This document shows positions 43,871-52,398 of a stretch of 64,000 bases of DNA, piece by piece. A model generated the notes under the pieces. That model was not told where the DNA came from. It worked only from the letters and a program-made list of their open reading frames with translations, and did not search any database. The stretch spans positions 80,643 through 144,642 of the forward strand of contig NZ_CYZX01000009.1 in assembly GCF_001405015.1 (NCBI RefSeq), given 5' to 3'. The translations under genes were made by a program, and so were the position numbers. Source of the DNA: Clostridium disporicum (lineage in GTDB: Bacteria > Bacillota > Clostridia > Clostridiales > Clostridiaceae). Positions within the stretch are counted from its first letter, which is position 1. The number at the start of each line of letters is the position of its first letter.

Positions 43871-44209
43871 TTATTGGACTCTTAAATTTAATTTATATCC
43901 CACAGACCTTATTGATATAAGTTCTGATTTAGTTAAACCTAGCTTCTTCCTTAAAAGCCATACTTGAAAATCTACATTTCTATCATTAATTAAACGTTCT
44001 TCTCCCCAAATTCTCTCTTTAATAATTTCTCTAGTTAATACCTTTCCTTTTGATGATAAAAATAGCTTTAATAACTCAATATTTAAATGAGTCAATTCAT
44101 CACCTATATCGTCTACCCAAAACGTATATGTGGAAAAATCAATTTTTATATTCTTATATTTCCATACCTCATCTTCTATAATGCTTTCATCAACTCTCTC
44201 AACTACCAT
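43871..44209 (-). CDS. Stand-alone OmpR/PhoB-type winged-helix protein
   Basis: A 112-residue protein that is a response-regulator DNA-binding domain without a receiver domain. Family marks are NIELLKLFLSSKGKVLTREI, NDRNVDFQVWLLRKKLG and ISIRSVGYKLN. Orphan domains of this kind occur in clostridia as small regulators. GAGGTGG lies before the ATG and a good terminator follows, so it is a complete small gene rather than a fragment. Its targets are unknown. Confidence 0.8.
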   Translation of the reverse strand: MVVERVDESIIEDEVWKYKNIKIDFSTYTFWVDDIGDELTHLNIELLKLFLSSKGKVLTREIIKERIWGEERLINDRNVDFQVWLLRKKLGLTKSELISIRSVGYKLNLRVQ

Positions 44210-44369
44210 CTTAAAACCACCTCATAATTCAACTTTTCTTCTTTACCATTAGCTAAATATTTAAAAGAACTTAACTTTTTATATGTATATTTATTACTAT
44301 ATATATAGAATACACTATGAACATGAGTTCATCAAGTCTTAATTTGTAATTTTTATACATTTATTAAAA

Positions 44370-44393
44370 AAAGAAGCCTTAGTCGGCTTCTTT
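44370..44393 (-). terminator. Terminator of the VanZ-like gene
   Basis: AAAGAAGCC and GGCTTCTTT pair across TTAGTC, with six further A/T bases on the minus strand. It lies about 110 bp behind the VanZ-like stop. Confidence 0.75.
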
Positions 44394-44502
44394 CGCATGC
44401 TAATTACATAGCAAGATTATACTTTTAAATTCTTACACCCTAGATCATCCTTAATTGGGACGAAATCATCATCCTGAAATCTATTATTTTAATATACGAT
44501 TA

Positions 44503-45006
44503 TCAATGTATACTATCATATGGTTTATTAAAAGACCTTCTAATATAAATAACTAAACTTGAAATTAAAGAGCCTAATATACCACCAATAAAATCAATAA
44601 CTATATCACTTACTAAAGAACTTCTATCTGGTACATACATTTGATAAAACTCATCTAATAAGGCAATTATTAAAACTATAAATAATGAATATATAAACTT
44701 TTCTCTAAATCTAATATTAAAATTGTTAAAAAGCATTACCAAACTAAACGCTAATATAAAATATTCAGTGCCATGAGCTAACTTCCTAACTATAAAGTTC
44801 ATTTTACTATATAAATTATTTAAATCATACTCACTTTTATCACTTCTAAAATCATTAAATACCTCAGTAGTTTCTTTATTTGCTATAAACCTACTAACCA
44901 AACTCTTACTTATATAATTAGATTCACTACCGCTCTTACTAGAGTTAAAAAATATAAAACCTATAGCTAATATAACTAATAAAATAAACATTAATTTTTT
45001 ATTCAT
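44503..45006 (-). CDS. VanZ family membrane protein
   Basis: A 167-residue protein with about four membrane segments. VanZ marks are RKLAHGTEYFILAFSLVM, then ALLDEFYQMYVPDRSSLVSD and IDFIGGILGSLI. VanZ relatives raise teicoplanin tolerance in some bacteria, but most have no known role; resistance should not be inferred. GAGG lies 9 nt before the ATG. It is transcribed alone. Confidence 0.9.
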   Translation of the reverse strand: MNKKLMFILLVILAIGFIFFNSSKSGSESNYISKSLVSRFIANKETTEVFNDFRSDKSEYDLNNLYSKMNFIVRKLAHGTEYFILAFSLVMLFNNFNIRFREKFIYSLFIVLIIALLDEFYQMYVPDRSSLVSDIVIDFIGGILGSLISSLVIYIRRSFNKPYDSIH

Positions 45007-45071
45007 ATAATAACCTCTATCATAGTTTATACTTATAACCCTAATTATTGCCTTGTATTTATTATAATAAA

Positions 45072-45231
45072 CAAATTTAGCTATCTTTTCTTGTCCTTCT
45101 TTTCCTTAAAGTTCAATAGAAACTAAATCTTCTTTGGTAAATCTATGCTCTTCGTATAACTTAACCAATGCTTAATATAATGTCAATCCTTATTCTTTAT
45201 AGTAAAGAGCCTTTTCTGTTATATAAGTCAC
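45072..45231 (-). pseudogene. Decayed fragment of the phospho-sugar mutase gene
   Basis: Read on the minus strand it gives LITEKALYYKE, then KLYEEHRFTKEDLVSIEL and GKEGQEKIAKF, with stop codons between. These match LITEMVLYYKE, KLYEEYGFTQEELISIEL and GKEGQEKIANC of the intact mutase (48889-50586), about codons 410-470. It has no start, has internal stops and stands alone, so it is a relic of a second mutase copy. Confidence 0.85.
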
Positions 45232-45261
45232 CCTATTGATAAAAAATATTTTTACGCAAAA

Positions 45262-45307
45262 AATAACTATCAGTAAATAACACAAAATTTATTTACTGAT
45301 AGTTATT
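45262..45307. repeat. Perfect 19-bp inverted repeat
   Basis: AATAACTATCAGTAAATAA and its exact complement flank an 8-nt loop. It lies just after the mutase relic and may be a terminator left from it, though the T-run is short. Confidence 0.7.
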
Positions 45308-45637
45308 ACACTTAATAATTACTCTTCTTAAAAATAGAATAATTACTACTACAAAAGTTCTTCCCTTAAACTTTTGCAATGTATTTTTATCCGTTATCTT
45401 ACATCTTAAATAATTCTAAATTCATATAATAAGAGTTACTTTAAAATTTAATTTCCCCACCAACAAAGATTATATCAATATTTTTCATTTATTCAATGAC
45501 ATATTTTTCAAGTAAAATTTCTATTTTTTTCTTTATTTTAATAAATCAATTACTATTAAATTTATTTATTAATATCTATGTATTACTTCATATTTTTGTA
45601 ATTTTTTATTTTACTTAATTAATTCATTTGTCGAATT
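45308..45637. other. AT-rich gene-free stretch
   Basis: About 330 bp of very AT-rich DNA with no frame, hairpin or repeat that I can support. Confidence 0.5.
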
Positions 45638-45850
45638 TTATCTATATTTTTCTAACGTTTTATGTAGTAAAATTTTATATTTTTTATGTAAATTCCAGTT
45701 TTCCAGGATCCTTGATTGGCATAAATCTTCTGTATTAATATTAATTATGTTATTCTCAATAATCTCATTTACCTTCTCATAAGTATAAAATCCACTACTA
45801 TTACGTACATTTTCATTATCTGAACATTTATCCTTACAGCTTTTTCTCAT
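45638..45850 (-). CDS. Small hypothetical protein
   Basis: A 70-residue frame (MRKSCKDKCSDNENVRNSSG...) with only a weak GGA-type ribosome-binding site. No domain recognised. It could be a fragment or spurious; composition is charged and Asn-rich as in neighbours. Confidence 0.3.
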   Translation of the reverse strand: MRKSCKDKCSDNENVRNSSGFYTYEKVNEIIENNIININTEDLCQSRILENWNLHKKYKILLHKTLEKYR

Positions 45851-45944
45851 CTATAATTCCAATAATCCTTAAAGTAAACTACCTTTTATTTTTTATACTT
45901 TCATTATACTTAGTAACGTAATATATAATTTCTCCGGCAATTTT

Positions 45945-46621
45945 CTATTCCTTAACTTCAGCAACACCATTTCCACTAATAATACAATTAGTTAAATCTC
46001 TATTCCTAATAAGTTCACCTTGTTTACCAATATATCCACTATCAATTATATCGTATATAGTAAAATCTATCTTATAGCTTCCTTCTTTACTCTTAGTAAT
46101 ACTATCCACTAAATTAACGAATCCTGGCATTCTTCCGCTTGCTGTTGATATTACATACTTATTATCTTTAAATGCTATAAGCTTTGAATCAACATATATA
46201 GCTTCATACAAATCATCTCTTAATTTATCTGTATATATATCCACATTAAATATATTCTTAGCTACTTCATCTACCTTAGCTTTATCTGCTGTAAAATAAG
46301 GTTTTCCGTCAATCTCTTCATATTTTAATTCACGAGCACGTTGCATTGAAATAGCCGCTACCTTCTCAACATCAAAATTTTCTCTATCATATCCATCTAT
46401 ATAGCCTGAATGAAATCTAAAAAGCTTAATAAGCTGTCTAAATTGTACCTGTCATTATCTGATATACTCTCTATCATATTTTCGCTTTCATTGACTATAT
46501 ACTCAATTTCTAAGTTCTCTAATCCTCTTCCTCCATTACCTTTTGCAATTATTAGCGATATACTAGCTGTTAAACATACCATAGTTATAATTACTCCTAG
46601 CATTATAGTTCTTCTTTTCAT
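45945..46621 (-). pseudogene. Membrane-anchored hypothetical protein gene broken by a frameshift
   Basis: An N-terminal frame (46397-46621, MKRRTIMLGVIITMVCLTAS..., one membrane segment) and a C-terminal frame (45945 to about 46445) belong together. The second frame is open well upstream of its first ATG and reads QLIKLFRFHSGYIDGYDREN, then FDVEKVAAISMQRARELKYE, in register with the first after a one-base shift near 46430-46445. Joined, they give about 225 residues with an extracytoplasmic domain of unknown function. GGGGGA precedes the ATG at 46621. A sequencing error is possible. Confidence 0.65.
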
Positions 46622-46697
46622 CTTCTTCCCCCATTATCTTACTTTTCTTAAGTTTATCTATTTATTTTTTCATTCCTTTTTTATCCTGTATACCAAA

Positions 46698-46725
46698 AAA
46701 GAGAAGATCCTAAAGACTTCTCTTT
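46698..46725 (-). terminator. Terminator of the broken galU copy
   Basis: AAAGAGAAG and CTTCTCTTT pair around an 10-nt loop, followed on the minus strand by TTTTTTGG, about 95 bp behind the galU-like stop. Confidence 0.7.
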
Positions 46726-46910
46726 GATGATGTTTAACTTTTATTTTCTTCTGTTATAGATAATAAAGTACAATATCTATTTTTATATTATTAACAAAAT
46801 ATATCTTAATTTGCTTTTTATATTATTGTTTTTAAATATTCTATGAAGCTATCTCTAAGCTCTTCTTTTCTTAAAGCATATTCTACAGTAGCTTGTAAGA
46901 ATCCTAACTT

Positions 46911-46959
46911 TCACTGTGTGAAAATTCAACTAAAGACATAAATGTCTAAGTTTCACTTT
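46911..46959 (-). repeat. Mini-hairpin insertion 1 in the galU copy
   Basis: About 49 bp absent from the intact galU. It contains TTTCACTGTGTGAAA (perfect 6-bp stem, three-base loop, partly from flanking bases) and AGACATAAATGTCT. They are joined by ATTCAACTA and bounded by AAGTTTCACTT (minus strand AAGTGAAACTT). The net gain is about 48 bp but brings a TGA in frame. Confidence 0.85.
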
Positions 46960-47104
46960 TCTCCAACATCATATCTTCTTCCTTGGAAGTCATATACATA
47001 CATAGCTTCTTGCTCAATAAGCTTAATAAGCGCATCTGTAAGTTGGATTTCTCCTCCCTTACCCGGAGCTGTATTTTCTAAGATTTCAAATATACAAATA
47101 ATAT

Positions 47105-47174
47105 AGGAAACTCCTCTTCATTGCATTCAAATGAGTAAGTTCAACTAACTAAATCAAAGATTTAGAGTTTCACT
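47105..47174 (-). repeat. Mini-hairpin insertion 2 in the galU copy
   Basis: About 70 bp absent from the intact galU, with the perfect triloop hairpin CTAAATCAAAGATTTAG (47149-47165). On the minus strand it starts AGTGAAACTC and ends GAGTTTCCT, so the ends are inverted relatives. It shares the AGTGAAACT and AGTTGAA linkers with insertion 1. About ten bases of the target sequence next to it differ from galU. Confidence 0.85.
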
Positions 47175-47880
47175 TATGTATCTTCCTAATATAGCTACGT
47201 TTGATGGAGCTTCTTCCACTGCTGGCTTTTCTACTAAATCTTTAACCTTGTATACTCTATCTTCAATATGTAAACCGCCAACTATTCCGTATTTATTAAC
47301 ATCTTTAGGATCTACAGTTTGTACACCTAATACAGATGTTTTATATTCAGAATAGCAATCAATAAGTTGCTTTAAACATGGCTTTTGATCATTATAAACA
47401 ACATCATCACCAAGAAGAACTGCAAAAGGTTCGTCCCCTACAAAAGCCTTTGCACAATGAATAGCATGTCCTAATCCTCTTGGCTCCTTTTGTCTTATGA
47501 AATGGATATTTACCATATCAGATATTTCCCTAACCATTTCAAGCATCTCTTGCTTACCTGACTTTTCAAGTTCCATTTCAAGTTCTACAGATCTATCAAA
47601 GTGATCCTCGATACTCTTTTTATTTCTTCCTGTTATAATAAGTATTTCTTCAATTCCTGAAGCAACACATTCTTCTATTATGTACTGTAAAGTAGGCTTA
47701 TCAACTATAGGAAGCATTTCCTTAGGTTGAGCCTTTGTTGCAGGTAAAAATCTAGTAACAAGACCTGCTGCTGGTATTATTGCTTTTCTTATTTTCTTTT
47801 CCATACTTTTCCCCTAAACCTTATAATTTTATATATTATTTAAATTTTATTAATACTACTTTAACCTTTATCCTTAAATG

Positions 47881-48807
47881 TTAGTATGATATTAATACTT
47901 CTAATTGCCCCTTTATTTCATATTCTCCTAAAGTTGCTGGTATTAATAAACTATCACCTTTATTTATAGCTTCTGAACCATTTTTATGATTAATTACACC
48001 GTTTCCTTCAACACAAGTTATTATAGTAAATGTATCTTCTTTACTTGAAGCTTTATACTCAGAATCTATTATACATTTATCTATTGTAAAATACTCACTT
48101 TTACAAAGATTTGTATACTTATATCCTTCAAACTCTTCATAGTTTTCAACCAATCTTTCTGGCTTTAAATCAAAGTCTATTACATCTAAAGATTTTTCAA
48201 CGTGAATTTCTCTAGGTCTTCCATAATCATATACTCTATATGTAATATCACTATTTTGTTGAATTTCTGCAATAACTAATCCTGAGCATATAGCATGAAC
48301 TAATCCACTATTAATTAAAAAAGCATCACCTTTTTTAACTTTAATTCTATTTAAGCAGTTTTCAACATCATTATTTTTAATTGCTTCTTCAAATTGATCT
48401 TTTGTACACCCATTAGTACCTACAATTAGCTCAGCTCCTTCTTTAGCATCTACAATATACCAAGCTTCAGTTTTTCCATATGAGTTTTCTACTCTTCTTG
48501 CATACTCATCATTTGGATGAACCTGAACAGATAGGTTTTCATTAGAGTTTATAAGCTTAACTAATAGAGGAAACTCTCCATCTTTAATAGTTTTTCCAAA
48601 GATTTCTTCATTGTAATTCTGAATAAGTTCGTTAAATGTCATGCCTTTAAATCTACCGTTAGCAACAATTCCAGTTCCATTTGGATGACATGCAACATCC
48701 CATGTTTCTCCTATATTTCCTTCCGGAAGGTTGTCTCTAAAGCTTTCAAAGTCACGGCCTCCCCATACTTTATCATAATATAAATTCTCAAATTTAATTG
48801 GATACAT
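47881..48807 (-). CDS. manA: Mannose-6-phosphate isomerase, class I
   Basis: A 308-residue zinc enzyme that interconverts fructose-6-phosphate and mannose-6-phosphate. Marks are the start YPIKFENLYYDKVWGGRDFE, the zinc-binding LSVQVHPND, the glutamate/histidine block GKTEAWYIV and VHAICSGLVIAEIQQNSDIT, and RVYDYGR. GGAG lies before the ATG. It stands between the mutase gene and the broken galU, and it is the first of three steps to GDP-mannose with pgm and manC. Confidence 0.93.
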   Translation of the reverse strand: MYPIKFENLYYDKVWGGRDFESFRDNLPEGNIGETWDVACHPNGTGIVANGRFKGMTFNELIQNYNEEIFGKTIKDGEFPLLVKLINSNENLSVQVHPNDEYARRVENSYGKTEAWYIVDAKEGAELIVGTNGCTKDQFEEAIKNNDVENCLNRIKVKKGDAFLINSGLVHAICSGLVIAEIQQNSDITYRVYDYGRPREIHVEKSLDVIDFDLKPERLVENYEEFEGYKYTNLCKSEYFTIDKCIIDSEYKASSKEDTFTIITCVEGNGVINHKNGSEAINKGDSLLIPATLGEYEIKGQLEVLISY

Positions 48808-48845
48808 CTCACTTACTCCTTATCAAATAGTTACATATATTGTTT

Positions 48846-48874
48846 AAGGCTACATTTAAAAGTTATGTAGCCTT
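48846..48874 (-). terminator. Terminator between pgm and manA
   Basis: AAGGCTACAT and ATGTAGCCTT form a 10-bp stem behind the mutase stop; the minus-strand tail is AAACAATA, so termination may be partial. Confidence 0.65.
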
Positions 48875-48888
48875 ATTTTAAAACCAAA

Positions 48889-50586
48889 TTAATTTAATTT
48901 ACTATTTATTATGCTCATAACATTTTTGTTAAAAGCAGCTAATTTTTCTTCAGAATCCTTTAATGATTCTCCTACGACAGAAAAGTATACCTTCATCTTA
49001 GGTTCTGTACCTGATGGTCTTACAACAAACCATGAATCATCTTCTAATATATATTTTAAAACATTAGACTTTGGTAGTCCTGTTTCTTCTGTTTTATGAT
49101 AATCAAAAGCTTTAACTACCTTAACTCCATTAACTTCCGTTATTTTATCTTCTCTTAATGAATTTAAGCAGTTAGCTATTTTTTCTTGTCCTTCTTTTCC
49201 TTGAAGTTCAATAGAGATTAATTCTTCTTGTGTAAATCCATACTCTTCATATAATTTAATCATTGCTTCATAAAGATTTAAACCTTGTTCTTTATAGTAA
49301 AGAACCATTTCTGTTATTAATGTAGCTGCTATTACAGCATCCTTATCTCTAACAAAAGTCCCAGCTAAATATCCATAGCTTTCTTCTAGTCCAAAGATAA
49401 ACGTATTTGAACTTGTTTCTTCAAACTCTTTAATCTTTTCACCAATATATTTAAATCCTGTTAATGTATCTATAAGCTCTGCTCCAAAGCTTTCAACTAT
49501 CTTTCTAACACCTTCAGTTGTTACTATAGTCTTTATAACTGCTGCATTTTCAGGTAATTTGTCCATATCTTTTAAAGACTTTAACATATAGTGAGCTAAT
49601 AACATTCCCGTTTGGTTTCCTGTTAATACTTTATACTCACCAGAGTTTTCTTTTACAACAACACCTATTCTGTCACAGTCTGGATCTGTTCCAAAAATTA
49701 TATCTGGATTAATATCCTTTGCCATTTCTAAAGCTATGTTAAATACATTTTTATCTTCTGGATTTGGGTAAGAAGCTGTTGGGAAGTTTCCATCTGGTTT
49801 TTCTTGTTCTTTAACTATATTTAAATTTTCAAATCCTAACTCAGTTAAAGTTCTCTTTATCGGCATAAGTCCTGAACCATGAATTGGTGTATATATTATA
49901 TTAAGGTCCTTAGCCTTTTCAGCTACTAATTCTTTTCTTAATATTAAAGACTTAACCTTTTCTATATATATTTTATCAACATCTTCACCTATATAATTTA
50001 ATAATCCACTTGCTAAAGCTTCTTCTTCACATATAGATTTTACATCTGCAAATATATCTATGTTGTTTATGTATCCAATAACTTCTTTAGCCGTTTCATC
50101 AGTTATTTGTCCACCATCTTCTCCATAAACCTTATATCCATTATATTGTTTTGGATTGTGAGATGCAGTTATAACTACTCCGCCTTGGCAGCCTAACTCC
50201 CTTACGGTAAATGAAAGCATTGGTGTCGGTCTTAAATCTTCAAATAAATATACCTTTACATTGTTAGCAGCAAAAGTTAAAGCTGTTGCTTTTGCAAACT
50301 CTCTAGACATATTTCTTGAATCATAAGCTATAGCTACTGATGGTGCTTCAAAGTGAGCATTTAAATATTGAGCATACCCTTGAGTTGCTTTTGATACAGT
50401 ATATATGTTCATTCTATTAGTACCAGCTCCAATAACGCCTCTAAGTCCACCAGTTCCAAACTCTAAATCCTTATAAAATCTATCTTCAATTTCTTTTTCA
50501 TCTTTTATAACTTTTAATTCAGATTTTAATTCATCATTAACTACTACTGAATTAATCCATACCTTATACTTTTGTAAAAATCCCAT
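48889..50586 (-). CDS. pgm: Phosphoglucomutase/phosphomannomutase (phospho-sugar mutase)
   Basis: A 565-residue alpha-D-phosphohexomutase, long form, which moves phosphate between C6 and C1 of glucose or mannose. The phosphoserine loop is TASHNPKQYNGYKVYG (about 140), the magnesium loop GTDPDCDRIGVV (about 290), the sugar loop GLEESYGYL (about 390) and the phosphate loop RPSGTEPKMKVYF near the end. I take the ATG at 50586 with AAAGGAG 9 nt upstream rather than 50619. With ManA and ManC it completes GDP-mannose synthesis, and with GalU it feeds UDP-glucose. A fragment of a second copy lies at 45072-45231. Confidence 0.93.
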   Translation of the reverse strand: MGFLQKYKVWINSVVVNDELKSELKVIKDEKEIEDRFYKDLEFGTGGLRGVIGAGTNRMNIYTVSKATQGYAQYLNAHFEAPSVAIAYDSRNMSREFAKATALTFAANNVKVYLFEDLRPTPMLSFTVRELGCQGGVVITASHNPKQYNGYKVYGEDGGQITDETAKEVIGYINNIDIFADVKSICEEEALASGLLNYIGEDVDKIYIEKVKSLILRKELVAEKAKDLNIIYTPIHGSGLMPIKRTLTELGFENLNIVKEQEKPDGNFPTASYPNPEDKNVFNIALEMAKDINPDIIFGTDPDCDRIGVVVKENSGEYKVLTGNQTGMLLAHYMLKSLKDMDKLPENAAVIKTIVTTEGVRKIVESFGAELIDTLTGFKYIGEKIKEFEETSSNTFIFGLEESYGYLAGTFVRDKDAVIAATLITEMVLYYKEQGLNLYEAMIKLYEEYGFTQEELISIELQGKEGQEKIANCLNSLREDKITEVNGVKVVKAFDYHKTEETGLPKSNVLKYILEDDSWFVVRPSGTEPKMKVYFSVVGESLKDSEEKLAAFNKNVMSIINSKLN

Positions 50587-50635
50587 GAATAAAACTCCTT
50601 TATTATTAAAATCTATCATTTCCCTTTGTTATTTT

Positions 50636-50785
50636 TTATTTATCTCCGACATCATATCGTATATCTTCAAAATCATATTCATACATAGCCTATTAATAAA
50701 ATAAGCTTCAGTAATTCATCTGTAAATTAGATTTCTCCAAACTTACCCATATTGTATTTCCAATATTTCAAGTATCTTCTACTTA
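50636..50785 (-). pseudogene. Decayed galU fragment
   Basis: On the minus strand it gives MYEYDFEDIRYDVGDK followed by TAA, matching MYAYDFEGRRYDVGDK of intact GalU, with further decayed matches upstream (ILEILE, TDELLKL) broken by stops. It stops being similar at the same codon (GDK) where the other broken galU is interrupted. It is a relic of a third galU copy next to pgm. Confidence 0.8.
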
Positions 50786-50871
50786 TCAATATTTTCGACT
50801 ACTATCAAATTTCAATATATCTATAAAAATTTTCGATTTAGTATTAAATTATCTTTAATTTAATACTAAAT

Positions 50872-52386
50872 TTATAATTTTATCTTATAAATCTTACTTC
50901 TAAAAACTACTAACATAGTCGTATATAATAGTGTAGTAATTATTCCTACTAGTAATATTTCAATTATTAAAGTCATACTTGGTAACATTGTTATTAAAAA
51001 TTTAATTGTCACAATTACAGTAATACTAACTAAAACTATTTTAATATTTTCAATAATTAGCTTTCTTTTATTACACTTAAAACCAAATTTTTTATTAAAT
51101 CTAAATAGTATCATAATAAATGATATAAATGATGTAATAACAGTTCCTATTATTATTCCATATATACCAAAAATTTTTGATAAAATAATACTAATAATAA
51201 TATTAGATATACTTATAACTATGCTATTTTTAAAAGGCGTTAATGTATCTCCATTTGCATAGAAATATCTATATACTAAATCTCTCATTGCATTTACTGG
51301 AATTCCTATCATATATATTAAGGTTCCTATATAAACCATTTCTGTAATTGTAGGTGTAAATTTCCCTCTTTCATATAAGAGTATAATCCCACTCTTTCCA
51401 ACCACTATAAATCCAACTAAGAACAAACACATAATTCCATTTAATAATATCATAAGATCAAATACTCTTTCCTGACTATCTTCTCTTCCTATACTTTTTG
51501 CAATCTTTGGATAAAAATATGTCATTAAATTAGTTAATATAACTGAATTTACCATTGTCATTAAACTATTAGAATATCCTAAAATGGATGTACTTCCTTC
51601 CCCTAAATTAGAGGAAATAACAGTATCAGTAACTAAAGAAAATTGATATAATCCTGTACTTAATACAGTTGGTAAAAAAGTTCTAAACATATTTTTAAAT
51701 TCTTTATCACTAAAATCTATTCTATAATTAAATTTATATCCGTTCTTTTTTACTAAATAAATTTGAATAATTATATTTAATACACTGGTAACGAAAATAT
51801 ATGCCGCATATTTATATATTGTTAAATTTGGCATAAAAACTATTAATCCAATTAGAATAATAGTAGTAAATAAAGTAATCAATTTAGGGAAGTTGAATTT
51901 ACCTTTACATTGAAATATAGCATTAGTAGCTCCTGAAAAAGATGTTATAAATTGTGTTAGTAGAGTAACTAACATTATGTTAGATGCTATAAGTATAAAT
52001 TCATCATTTTGGCTAGATAAAACACCTATTATAGATCTTCTAAAAAAATATACTATTAATAACACTAAAAATGCTATTGTATATAAAGTACTTATAAAAA
52101 TATTAATAGAATCTTTTTTATCTTTCTTTACTAAATTAGGTATTAATACTGTTGTAACTCCCGCTCCTATAAAGCTAAAAATAAAAGTACCAATACTAGT
52201 AGAAAAATTAAATGCATCCATTTGAATAGTTGCTCCAAACTGTGATGCTACAGTAGAAGTTTTTAGTATAGTTACTACTTGAGTTAAAATTGTCAATACA
52301 ATCATTATAATCAATTGCTTAGCAGCTTTTTTGTTTGAATTTTCCACAACAATATCTTTTTCTAATTGTCTATTCTCTTTAATCAT
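50872..52386 (-). CDS. MurJ/MviN-type lipid flippase
   Basis: A 504-residue membrane protein with about 14 hydrophobic segments of the MOP superfamily, MurJ/MviN branch (TSTVASQFGATIQMDAFNFS, NAIFQCKGKFNFPKLI, VYRYFYANGDTLTPFKNSII-like block). Inside a polysaccharide locus it most likely flips undecaprenyl-linked repeat units outward rather than serving as the main lipid II flippase. AAGGA lies before the ATG. It is the last gene of the polysaccharide operon; 12 bp separate it from the upstream pyruvyl-transferase-like gene. Confidence 0.88.
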   Translation of the reverse strand: MIKENRQLEKDIVVENSNKKAAKQLIIMIVLTILTQVVTILKTSTVASQFGATIQMDAFNFSTSIGTFIFSFIGAGVTTVLIPNLVKKDKKDSINIFISTLYTIAFLVLLIVYFFRRSIIGVLSSQNDEFILIASNIMLVTLLTQFITSFSGATNAIFQCKGKFNFPKLITLFTTIILIGLIVFMPNLTIYKYAAYIFVTSVLNIIIQIYLVKKNGYKFNYRIDFSDKEFKNMFRTFLPTVLSTGLYQFSLVTDTVISSNLGEGSTSILGYSNSLMTMVNSVILTNLMTYFYPKIAKSIGREDSQERVFDLMILLNGIMCLFLVGFIVVGKSGIILLYERGKFTPTITEMVYIGTLIYMIGIPVNAMRDLVYRYFYANGDTLTPFKNSIVISISNIIISIILSKIFGIYGIIIGTVITSFISFIMILFRFNKKFGFKCNKRKLIIENIKIVLVSITVIVTIKFLITMLPSMTLIIEILLVGIITTLLYTTMLVVFRSKIYKIKL

Positions 52387-52398
52387 ATCGTATGTTCC

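Larger units (their letters stand above)
46818..47804 (-). pseudogene. Second galU copy broken by two mini-hairpin insertions
   Basis: The first 210 codons match the intact GalU closely (MEKKIRKAIIPAAG...), with AGGGG before the ATG. The frame stops after NVAILGRYI because about 70 bp of hairpin repeat lie at 47105-47174. The homologous sequence resumes (FEILENTAPGKGGEIQLTDA) to RRYDVGEK, where a second insertion (46911-46959) puts in TGA; LGFLQATVEYALRK and the normal end follow. The motif GLGTRF has become GLVTRF, a change in the nucleotide-binding loop. The gene cannot make full GalU; the shortened 216-residue product is doubtful. It lies in the manA-pgm group. Confidence 0.9.

Noticed and set aside
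44503..45006. Glycopeptide resistance gene
   Set aside because: VanZ-like proteins are widespread; no other van gene is nearby, so resistance cannot be claimed.
45638..45850. Spo0E-like phosphatase
   Set aside because: The length is similar, but the SQELD-type motif of that family is absent.
46818..47804. Functional second galU
   Set aside because: Two insertions with stop codons and a change in the GLGTRF motif rule out a full-length active enzyme.
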